In this document: one piece after another, positions 10,857 through 20,600 of the stretch
Layout: each line of letters opens with the position of its first letter
How positions within the stretch are numbered: the stretch's first letter is position 1
NCBI RefSeq assembly: GCF_964019385.1
Contig: NC_088645.1
Location: 11,144,792 to 11,208,791 of the forward strand
Origin: Sycon ciliatum
Lineage: Eukaryota > Porifera > Calcarea > Leucosolenida > Sycettidae
DNA length: 64,000 nt
Direction of reading: 5' to 3'
Program-made: the position numbers and the translations under genes
The notes under the pieces: model-generated
Database searches by the model: none
The model's input: the letters and a program-made list of their open reading frames with translations, nothing else
What the model was told of the DNA's origin: nothing

Positions 10857-10894
10857 GATTCCTGATGAGTGTTGTACGAAAACTTGTTTGAATC
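10857..10894 (+). ncRNA. Hammerhead ribozyme (right arm)
   Basis: Stem I 5' strand GATTC (10857-10861), core CTGATGA (10862-10868), stem II GTG-TTG-TAC (10869-10877), GAAA (10878-10881), stem III AC-TT-GT (10882-10887), then TT and stem I 3' strand GAATC (10890-10894). All five stem I pairs are Watson-Crick. Self-cleavage is predicted after 10889. The very short stem III is typical of the minimal hammerheads in Penelope-like elements, which process the element RNA. Confidence 0.87.
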
Positions 10895-11210
10895 CATATA
10901 TTTTTTTCCCTACACCATTTCTTCATATTTTCATCGTTTTATTGCACATCGTCTCCACAGTTTTTACATTGCATGAATAAAGTACACAAATGTCGGTTCA
11001 GCTAGTTTTATTGATTGCGGTTATCAAATTATTGTCTCCTCGCCGTGTGTTTATTTATTGATTTATTTATTTCACTCAACTCGTGGTTCATGACCAATTG
11101 GCACGCAAAGTGCGAGAGAGGGGTGATAGCCAACCACGGCAAGAAAAGAAAAGAAAGGAATATAGAAAAAGAGAAGAAAGAAGGATAGACAAGAATCCAG
11201 CAATGAGATC

Positions 11211-11550
11211 CTATCGTACTACATTATGCGATCGGAGTGCATTTTTAAAGCTGGAAAGACATTTTGATGTCTTAACATGCTGGGGAAGTTGCAGCCAAAG
11301 GCTGTAGGACAAAAACAGAGGAGAGTTGGTAAATGCGGCTGAATTAGCACAGGGAAGTGAGAGACTATTACGAGTGGACCGGGACAGAGAAAACCAATTG
11401 AATACGGAGAGATGAATGGGAATTTTACCTAGGCGAATTCTGTGGATCAAAACGCAAAGCTGCTGTTTGCGATTATCTTGCAGTGGCTGAGTATTGCTGA
11501 TACAATAGAGCTCAAGACTAGGAAATAAACGCTGCTTGTTAAACAATATT
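11211..11550 (-). CDS. C-terminal part of the same LINE ORF2
   Basis: Continues the ORF2 frame once the TTAA insertion is subtracted: 2,722 nt upstream, one TTAA and 340 nt here make 1,022 codons including the stop at 11211. The segment holds the usual LINE tail (NSPLFLSYSLWLQLPQHV...FKNALRSH). Confidence 0.75.
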
Positions 11551-11554
11551 TTAA

Positions 11555-12537
11555 CCCTTTGTGGGTCTTACTCAATGTATGTGAGGGGTCGTCACGCAAA
11601 CACGCGTACAAACAACGAGCCATAACTCAAGTTCCGTGAGTTGTAGGTATGGGTAAACTATATATTTTCAAAATCTGTATGCCTGGACGCGTCCAGAAAA
11701 CACAAATATGACTATGTCCAGGCAAGGATATGACCCGTGGTAGCCCTTCAAGTTGAGAGAAAATACAATTGCGAACAAAAAAGCACAAAATCACAGCACG
11801 AAGTGCATACCAAGTTCGTGATGGAGCTGAAGTCCTATGATAAACAATCAGGTAAGCGCTACGTCTTGGTGAAGAATATATGCTCCTAATTCCGTCCTTG
11901 AACTCCAATACCTCGCCATCGGCGATGCACCAGCAGCAACAGTTCCACAATATCACAATTTTGGTTCGTTCACCTCAGCGCCGCTTGCGTCAGATTTACT
12001 CTCGCTCAGATGAGTACTCGGGCGCGATGTCACGCGTGCCGTGATTCTCACGGCCAGGCGAATCAGCTGATCGCACCTGACAAGTCCTTGTAAGAGTTGC
12101 TGTTGCTGTGCTTCCTCGCTGGTTGGTAAATTTGATTTCTTCATTCGGGGACGATTTATTTGAGCTAGGAGGACTCAATGGAGCTCTCTTTCTCACGACA
12201 TTACACTGGAAATCCTCCAGGGACATTCAGCCTAGACTGGTGCCGTCAGTGTCCTCAGAAAGCTTTTCTGACACGGCTTCAAGAGATGCACTCCCATTCT
12301 CGAAATGCGCGCATGGCGGATGGTCGTCTTTTCCAATTTCACCAGACTTCAGTCGATCGATACTGCAAAAATTTGTGTGGTAAGTATGGTTGTTTTTTAC
12401 ACCGTTGGAAAGCCTGGGACCTCAGCTACGAGTGGAGCACCATTTTAGTTGTCTCCTAGCAACAAAACTCACAGAAAATGCGATTTTACTGTAAGGGTCA
12501 CATACGACCCTTACGCTTATGTGAGACCCATAAAGGG
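11555..12537. mobile_element. Non-autonomous piggyBac-type element, copy A (983 bp)
   Basis: TTAA duplications lie at 11551-11554 and 12538-12541. Ends are CCCTTTGTGGGTCTTAC and, inverted on the right, CCCTTTATGGGTCTCAC. TTAA plus CCCTTT ends are the hallmark of piggyBac. Internal frames of 60-110 codons occur but no transposase domain is recognisable. Copy B (62657-63639) has the same length, inverted orientation and, by eye, about 98% identity. Confidence 0.85.
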
Positions 12538-15263
12538 TTAAGAAGAGATTTATGTTGGATTTCAAGTTTGTTCACAATATGTTGACTTAGACTACACCAA
12601 GACTGACATGCATACTGGAAAATAGGTAATAGATACGAGCGATAAAACATAGAACGGCATGTATTTGGCAAATGAGAACGATGAGGATATAGTATGCCGA
12701 GGACACTACTAGTTTTCTTGCAAATATAGTCTACATGAGGAGCCCATGTTAGACAGTCGTCAATAATTATACCAAGGTGCTTATGTTCATGGACAATTTC
12801 TATGGTCGATGAGCTGCCAGGACATGATAAAGACACATTGCAGAACTGATCACTAGCACCGCTACAGAAGAACATCACTTTGGTCTTACTAGTGTTCGGT
12901 CTCAGCTTCCAAGTCGACATCCAAGAAATGGTGGAGTTTATCTTTTTCTGGAGGTCATTGACTAGCAATTGCTCGCAACTACTTGAAGCGGAAACTGTGG
13001 TGTCATCGGCGAACAGTGAAACATTAGGGACAGACATCCGTAGATCATTGACGTAGACTAAAAAGTATAGTGGCCCCAGGATTGACCCCTGTGGCACTGC
13101 CACACCAGAATTGATTGCCTGGGGAGACGAGAGGGTGTTGCCGACGCGTACAGCCTGTAACCTGTCAGTTAGGTAGCTTTCAAAGAAACAAAGCAGGTTG
13201 CCACCAATGCCATAGGCACCCAACTTGGCAATCAGGCCTCTATGCCAAACAGTGTCAAAGGCTTTCGCCAGGTCAAAGAAGCACATGCCAGTATGTTCTT
13301 TCAAATGTCGGGACTGCATGATGTTTTGGATTAGGTGGACTAGGTGCAGAGCTGTTGAGTCCCCTCGCCGGAAACCAGACTGCATGGTATGCAAGTACGG
13401 GGACAAGTGTCGATATAGCTGATCGTACACAATGCGCTCAAACAGCTTTGAAATACAGCACAGTAGGGAAATGGGTCTGTAGTTCGTTGCATCCGACCGG
13501 CAGCCTTTGCGCTTATAAATTGGGACCACTAATGCGTATTTCCATGCGGAGGGAAAGATTCCAGACGACAGAGAGATGTTAAAGAGCAGCGATAACGGAT
13601 ATGCTAGGCTGTCTTGGAGGTGTTTCAGGATTTCGTTTGGTATACCATCGTAACCAGGAGACTTCTTATTGGGGAGACTGCGTATGTATCTGGTAACAGT
13701 ACGGGATGAAATCGTCAGCGATGTAAACGTTGACTCTACAGGTATTTGGTGGATAGGAGGAACTAACCATTCAGGTCTATCCTTAACGCAGAAGCTGGTA
13801 AACTGCTCATTCAGAGCATCCGCGATATCAAGAGGCGCAGTGGCGGAACTTTGGTCAGACCGTGTGATTGCTGTTGGACTAGAGCCCAATGACGATGCTG
13901 ATTTACGAAGAGTTCTTATAAATGAGTGAAGTGATGGACGCTGGCTGTCGGTGAGAGAAGTAGTAATGGACTGGATGTATTCTTTATGGGCTACACGTGA
14001 TAACGTTTTTGCTATATTCCGCTGACGTTTGTACTGCGTTGCATTGGACGGGGTAGGGTATTTTTTATAGATGCTGTAGAGGTCATGCTTTATCTTAATG
14101 CCTGCCCTGAGCACTGGTGTCATCCATGGTGGATCCTGGCGTGAAGGGCGGCTTCGGTTTCTGGTGGTTGACTGGTGATCGCGGTGAGAAGAGCAGACTG
14201 AGAGAGACGTTTCGAGGACAGACGAGAAGTTAGAAACGGCTGTATCAATATCAAGGCCGCATAAAAGGTCACTCCAGTGAGTTGCGGCAATTTCAGCATT
14301 GACGCCTTCCCATTGCGATTGAGTGAGCAAGTGATGGCTGAAGCGAGGCGGTGCAGTGTCAGATGTGGACTCTCGAGACTGTACTATGTCTTTAGCTATG
14401 GAGAGCCTGCCGAGGACGATTAAGTGATCGGAGGCACCCAGGGGGCTCAGGGATTCAATGGATGTGAACCTCTCGGGAATGTTTATGGCGACTAGGTCCA
14501 GGCAGTCACGGGGCCCATTGGATGTAAGATGGGTGGGGAACGTAACAAGTTGAGACAGTGCTATGGAGCGAAAAAGGTTACACAAGGCAGAGCCTGCAGC
14601 AGATGTTGAGTCGGAGGCACACCAGCTCTGGCAATGGGCATTAAAATCACCAGTTACAATGGTAGATGATGGAGCAGGTAGCTTAATGAGAGCAGTCCGC
14701 AGAGTATCTACAAAATATTGTAGGTCAGCAGCGGGCTGGTTAGGGGGTCTATACAAGCAGGCAAACGACAGTGGTTGGGATGAACCTATGGGAGTAGCTT
14801 CAATAGCAATTGCTTCAAAGTTCTGTTGCCGAAATGAGTGAATCTCTCTCACTTTGGTGAAGGCGGTAGTGAGCACCAGGATGGCAACACCCCCATAGCC
14901 TCTGAAGGGGTCAGGGTTAGAGGGAGTTTGCGGTCGGTCACGGCGGAATACTGCATAGTTCGTCAAGTGTAAGGTATGGTTGGTGGTGAGCCAAGTTTCG
15001 GTGATGCAGATAATGTCAGGCTTCTTGGCATTACAAAGGATGGAGAGTTCACCGAGTTTGTTGTTTATTGAGCGTGCATTTATCACCGCAACAGACACGT
15101 GGGAAGAAGATTGAGTAGAATGGTTAGAGGAGCTGGAGTTAGGTTGGAAGGGCTGTGCAAAAACATTTAGTGTAGAGTCCAGGCTCGAGGAAACGGTTGA
15201 AGTAGTTGGAGGGTGTGGGTTGAAGGGGAGAGCGTTGGGATTTAGGATGCAAGTACTGTTCAT
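12498..15263 (-). CDS. LINE ORF2: AP endonuclease and reverse transcriptase (interrupted at the C-terminus)
   Basis: Begins with ATG 15263, overlapping the ORF1 stop. The endonuclease occupies about residues 55-290 (VAVINARSINNK, ITETWL, GGVAILV, CLYRPPN, VTGDFNAH, GASDHLIV). The RT occupies about 510-800 (NYRPISLLCCISKLFERIV, FFDLAKAFDTVWHRG, VPQGSILGPL, SLFADDTT). The frame runs into the piggyBac-type element after IQHKSLL and stops within it. The natural C-terminus lies at 11550-11211. VPQGS is preceded by an extra AV compared with the related copy at 20 kb. Confidence 0.9.
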   Translation of the reverse strand: MNSTCILNPNALPFNPHPPTTSTVSSSLDSTLNVFAQPFQPNSSSSNHSTQSSSHVSVAVINARSINNKLGELSILCNAKKPDIICITETWLTTNHTLHLTNYAVFRRDRPQTPSNPDPFRGYGGVAILVLTTAFTKVREIHSFRQQNFEAIAIEATPIGSSQPLSFACLYRPPNQPAADLQYFVDTLRTALIKLPAPSSTIVTGDFNAHCQSWCASDSTSAAGSALCNLFRSIALSQLVTFPTHLTSNGPRDCLDLVAINIPERFTSIESLSPLGASDHLIVLGRLSIAKDIVQSRESTSDTAPPRFSHHLLTQSQWEGVNAEIAATHWSDLLCGLDIDTAVSNFSSVLETSLSVCSSHRDHQSTTRNRSRPSRQDPPWMTPVLRAGIKIKHDLYSIYKKYPTPSNATQYKRQRNIAKTLSRVAHKEYIQSITTSLTDSQRPSLHSFIRTLRKSASSLGSSPTAITRSDQSSATAPLDIADALNEQFTSFCVKDRPEWLVPPIHQIPVESTFTSLTISSRTVTRYIRSLPNKKSPGYDGIPNEILKHLQDSLAYPLSLLFNISLSSGIFPSAWKYALVVPIYKRKGCRSDATNYRPISLLCCISKLFERIVYDQLYRHLSPYLHTMQSGFRRGDSTALHLVHLIQNIMQSRHLKEHTGMCFFDLAKAFDTVWHRGLIAKLGAYGIGGNLLCFFESYLTDRLQAVRVGNTLSSPQAINSGVAVPQGSILGPLYFLVYVNDLRMSVPNVSLFADDTTVSASSSCEQLLVNDLQKKINSTISWMSTWKLRPNTSKTKVMFFCSGASDQFCNVSLSCPGSSSTIEIVHEHKHLGIIIDDCLTWAPHVDYICKKTSSVLGILYPHRSHLPNTCRSMFYRSYLLPIFQYACQSWCSLSQHIVNKLEIQHKSLLNPLWVSHKRKGRM

Positions 15264-16039
15264 TTACCTACACTGTCAGAGGAGAAGCGCCATTCGCGAA
15301 CACGTACGGAGGCAGGCCAGAAATCATCACGTTGGACCGTGGTGAAGTGCTCTTCAGGAATCACAACATGGGCATAAGCCAGTCCAAAATAGCGTGTTTC
15401 AGCCACGGAGCATTTGATGATGTGAACATCTTTGTTTGCGCACCACTTAGCTATTGCCTCAGCATGGAAGCCGCTGTCTATGTTGCTGACGTGGAGCGCT
15501 TTGCACCTTACACGGGAACCACCGCGTAGGAGACCCTGTGTTGACTTCTTTGTCTTGTGGAAGTATGATGTGACTGAACTGTGCGTGTACGGTGTGGGTG
15601 TTTGGTCAGCTGGACGTTGGAATGATGGCGGTGGAGTGCTACGGTGTGGCAGGCTCATCAGTTGGGCGCTGTAGAGCGGACGAGTGTTTGTGAGCGTCTG
15701 TTCAAACTGTACGGGTGCGTTGGGATTCAAATGCTGCTGCTGTGAACGTGGGGCTGGTGCTACGGTGGAATTCAAATGCTGTGGATCGGATGGGGAACTA
15801 CTCGTACATGTAGGTTCATGGTGATCAAAAGGCATACCGGTAGGTTGGGTGGGCGGGATAGGTGCGTGGGTTTGTGATTTTAAACTAACGTCTGCTAGCT
15901 GGCAACGGAGAGACTCAACTTCCGCTTTCAGGTCTACAATGGCGAACTTGTAGTTCCTTGGTCCTTTCTCTTTTCTATATTTTTTTGTATCTTTATTATT
16001 TTTAAGGTTAAAACTTTCTTGGAGACAGGAAGCTAACAA
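15260..16039 (-). CDS. LINE ORF1 (RNA-binding, RRM-like), 5' incomplete
   Basis: The 259-codon frame has a short N-terminal coiled-coil-like segment (KFAIVDLKAEVESLRCQLADV, about residues 32-52) and a Pro/Gln/Ser-rich middle. Its C-terminal RRM-like domain runs from KALHVSNIDSG through AETRYFGLAYAHVVIP to FWPASVRVREWRF. ORF1 proteins of this kind bind element RNA. No ATG is present at the left end of the frame (TTG only), so the 5' end is truncated or starts elsewhere. It ends TGA overlapping the ORF2 ATG (ATGA). Confidence 0.65.
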   Translation of the reverse strand: MLASCLQESFNLKNNKDTKKYRKEKGPRNYKFAIVDLKAEVESLRCQLADVSLKSQTHAPIPPTQPTGMPFDHHEPTCTSSSPSDPQHLNSTVAPAPRSQQQHLNPNAPVQFEQTLTNTRPLYSAQLMSLPHRSTPPPSFQRPADQTPTPYTHSSVTSYFHKTKKSTQGLLRGGSRVRCKALHVSNIDSGFHAEAIAKWCANKDVHIIKCSVAETRYFGLAYAHVVIPEEHFTTVQRDDFWPASVRVREWRFSSDSVGK

Positions 16040-16045
16040 TGGCCA

Positions 16046-17209
<1,164 letters not shown>

Positions 17210-17639
17210 TCAGAGGATGATGCAAGATTTTGGTGAGGAATGGTCACTTCCTCTGCTATGCGCATCCCTGATTTGCTCGATCATTAGTGGCTCCCTCATG
17301 TTGCGAGCCATGACGTCAAGTGTAGACTCTGTCAGCTCCACTTCTGTCTCGCTGTCCCGGGAATTCTGCCTTCTGCGCCACCATACTGCTAACGACAGGT
17401 CCTTGAGCAGACCATAACCACCGTGCCTGGAACAGCATTGTTTGGCTAAGCATGCCACGAGCAGGAGAGCATTCATGGAACCCAGTAAGGTCAATGCCGC
17501 GGTGTGCATTGCACGGTGGCGGCCTTCGTCCTCGTCGAAAGCGTGTGACTCGAGGCTTGCAATAAGCGAAAGGCCGAAGAGAAACATGCTCTCCCAAGTG
17601 TTGGCCGATACTCCGGCGAGGTTGTGGCTCCGAAAGGGC
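17210..17639 (-). CDS. Paralog 1 exon 10: last spans and cytoplasmic tail ending CIIL
   Basis: 430 nt. Acceptor GGTGATCCAG; it starts with one base completing an Arg codon. It encodes two hydrophobic spans (ESMFLFGLSLIASL, LLGSMNALLLVACLAKQCC) and a charged tail (SETEVELTESTLDVMARNMREPLMIEQIRD) ending SCIIL at the stop. CIIL is a CaaX box of the geranylgeranyl type. Paralog 2 ends CIIC. Confidence 0.88.
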
Positions 17640-20600
17640 CTGGATCACCAAACATAGAACACACAAAAGGATTTCCGTTGTTTGAAAGTTGAAACATCCA
17701 ATAAGAAAAACTGAACTTGCACACCATACATTCCCTTGCTTCGATGTGGAGAGCCTCTTTTCCGGCCAAATAAGCATTATAGATATAAATTGAAACTAAA
17801 ATTGGTACAAATATGCAATCCCAGTAAGACAATAAATGAAAAATACTGAACGCGAAAGCAATGGTAATCTGTGATTGCAACTAAGCTGAGAGTATCAGTA
17901 TGTTACTGGTACCGTTTTTAACTGCAGTCGTAGCGGTGTGTGGATAGTGCCACCCCGTTCTAAAGAACGATCCCAAAAATACGGCACGAGAAGAGCTAGG
18001 GGTGACCTGACCCTTACCGGCATTGGGTGTGAAATGCGCAATAGCACCAGAAAAATGCGGTGAGAGCCATTATTCGACTTTTCTCGCTTCCAGTCATCAT
18101 CACGCTGATGATTGCTACTGCCACTCTTCTCAGTAAGTTCACAGAGGCCCACCAGCGGCGATCGTCCTTGTAGAGACTACTGGCCTCGTCAATGAATCCC
18201 TTCAGGTGGATGCTGCGTTGGCACTGCGGAATGGCGAGGATTAGTGGCGGTGGAATTATGACCAAGAGGATAATCAGCCCTGCAAGGATGGTGTGCAGCA
18301 TGTGTTTGCCATTGTAACACTTGATGGCGCCATCCACTGCCAGAACTTGTCCTCTGTGGCTCAGGCGTGTGCACCACAGGGTATTCATGCTGGTGAAGAC
18401 CAACACGAAATAGCTGTACACCAGCACGAACCACATGACGCGTACGAGCAGCATGTGACTTTGCAGGCGTTGAATGTACTTTCCGGTGACGTTGTATGAC
18501 CTCAGTACCCTCACCATCATGAAGAGGAAGAGTAACATCATTGGTTGCAACAAAAGGAGTTGGCCGCTGTCCAGTCTGTCCAGGGGCTCTACGAAGCAAA
18601 GATTGCCCAGGCCAAATGTCAGTATTGAGTGAATCGCGGCATGAATTGGTGATTTGTCTTTGGGGAACACGTACCAGCAGGCCTGGGTACATAGGAAAGA
18701 CGAAAGGAGAACGGCATGAAAACTTAAAAGGGCACGATGTTTGATTATCTTCATCAGGATAATATTAAGGCAGGAATGAGGACGAAGTACAAGTATTGAT
18801 CTTGACTGAAGAGCGGACGGTATCAGTTTCCAAACGTTCTTGGAACTTCCAACAGTGTTCGGATCCACGGTTTGTTGTTCGCCGCCCTCCCTGTCTCCGC
18901 ATACCTATTCAGAAACATTCGCCTAACTGTTAGGAATGGTTCACGCACATCTCACGGTTTGGAATAGTGGTTACACAGTCTACGCCCACCCACAATGCAT
19001 TAGCTCACCCCGAGCTTTAATATCTTTCTAACTGAAATCTCAAACCGTTTCCTAGACGCTTTGATCGAATCTGCAATCTCATGCCATTTTTGCACTGACA
19101 TCGATGAGTTTACCAACCATGCAACTCTCCCCCATAGGTATAGTCATCCGTTAGTGGACAAAACTGGATGGATAAGTGGAACGTTTGCAAGATTTCCTGG
19201 CAAACGCCCTGCATAATTCAATTAGGTTGGACAATGTGGACCACCACACATTCGTTTCCATCCGGCTTTCATGGGTGTGGTGAGTTTGAGGATATTAAAC
19301 AGCCTTTGCTTGGATGAATAATACACCAGAGCTACGCTAGTGTAAGCGAATGTCCCTGGTTTCAGTATCGATAGAACAGCCAATTATTTCCTACGACTTT
19401 TCCTTTTTTAATCCCTCAAAATCTATTAACAGTTGGCAAAAGCGCACAAAAAAAACACAAGAGCACTTGGGAATGAACTGGTGCAGCATACCTGAATAAG
19501 GAACATCCAGCTATCCAGTACTGGGGAAAGACCAAAGTTGAATCGTAACATTAGGAGGAAGCTAGCTACTGTCAAAACAATCGTTGTGACCACGTACCAG
19601 TGTAAGGGCATTCGACGAGAGGAGAGCGAGCAATGTTGGCATTTCTTGAAGGAGAGTAAAATGGAAAACCAAGATACATGAATGGAAGAAAAGAATACCA
19701 TACCACATCATCTAACGCACACTTGTCTCGGGAGAATGAAGCTAAAGACAGCAATGCAGCTCTGCGTATGGTGAATTCAAGTGGTGGGAAATACACACAT
19801 TGAGTCTTCTTTGTGACATTTAGTCACACTCGCTGCCTTTAAAGGATCTGGTTGCGTTGTTGGACAGCTGGGCATTGGGCTCGTTCTATGTTGACCTTCT
19901 TCTTTTTATACATACATTTAGCCCTGCAGTTTTCCATGTCTCTATATCTTACATGAAGATACGTTTTCCTTTTATCGCGTGAGCAGCACGTAACTTTCAC
20001 CACTTCACAATGTCTCCTGCATCTGTTTCTTCGACCTCTCCAAGGCCTTCGACACCGTGTGGCACAAGGGCCTGATCCCAAAACTTCGTGCCCATGGTGT
20101 CTCCGGCTCCCTACTCGCCTGGATAACTAGCTACCTCTTGGACCGAAATCATTGCGTCACAGTGAATGGAACCTTATCTGACCCCGAGTCTGTGACATCC
20201 GGAGTGCCCCAGGGCTCCATTTTAGGTCCCCTGCTCTTCCTCACATACGTTGATGACCTCCTCTATGCCATTCCCAATATTTCTTTGTTTGCAGATGATA
20301 CCACTGTCTTTGCTTCCTCCCCATCTTACGCCACCCTGTATCCCAAAGTTCAGACCTGTATCAACGACATTGTTCACTGGATGAGTACTTGGTACCTTAA
20401 GCCAAATGGGACCAAAACCGAGCTCCTCCTTTTCCCCCTCCCACAAATCCAGTGCCCATCTTCCACTTTCCCGACGATCCCAGTCACCCTATATCTGTAG
20501 CGCCCCACCATAAACACCTTGGCATTGCCAAAGATTCCGCCCTCTCCTGGTCTCACCATGCTGATCATGTGTCGTCCAAAGTATGCCGATCTGTCGGCAT

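Larger units (their letters stand above)
9345..11024. mobile_element. Palindromic, probably Penelope-like, element (662-bp inverted arms)
   Basis: 9345-10006 and 10363-11024 are inverted copies of exactly the same length and, as read, near-identical. A 356-bp spacer separates them. Each arm encodes the same ORF C-terminus followed by a 3' UTR with a hammerhead ribozyme, and the two 3' ends point outward. The ORF end (CRGRHGYGLQLKVLEAIY...KPNLC) resembles the GIY-YIG endonuclease end of Penelope-like elements. Both hammerheads and inverted partial copies are established features of that class. RT is absent, so the class is inferred. An assembly artefact is unlikely because the spacer and outer flanks are unique. 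Confidence 0.6.
11050..16045 (-). mobile_element. LINE with ORF1 and ORF2, split by a piggyBac-type insertion
   Basis: ORF1 (16039-15260) and ORF2 (15263-12542, continuing 11550-11211) are followed by a 3' UTR ending in AAATAAATAAATC-type repeats at 11052-11074. Removing the element at 11555-12537 plus one TTAA leaves ORF2 open over 1,021 residues, so the LINE itself is young. ORF1 lacks a clear ATG, and the 5' boundary near 16045 is uncertain. The element lies 3' of the paralog 1 gene. Confidence 0.85.

Noticed and set aside
9345..11024. Assembly artefact explanation for the palindrome
   Set aside because: A 356-bp unique spacer and unrelated outer flanks argue against a simple inverted duplication artefact, though long reads should confirm.
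15645..15665. Hammerhead core on the minus strand (CTGATGAG)
   Set aside because: It lies in the LINE ORF1 coding sequence with no downstream GAAAC or stems.
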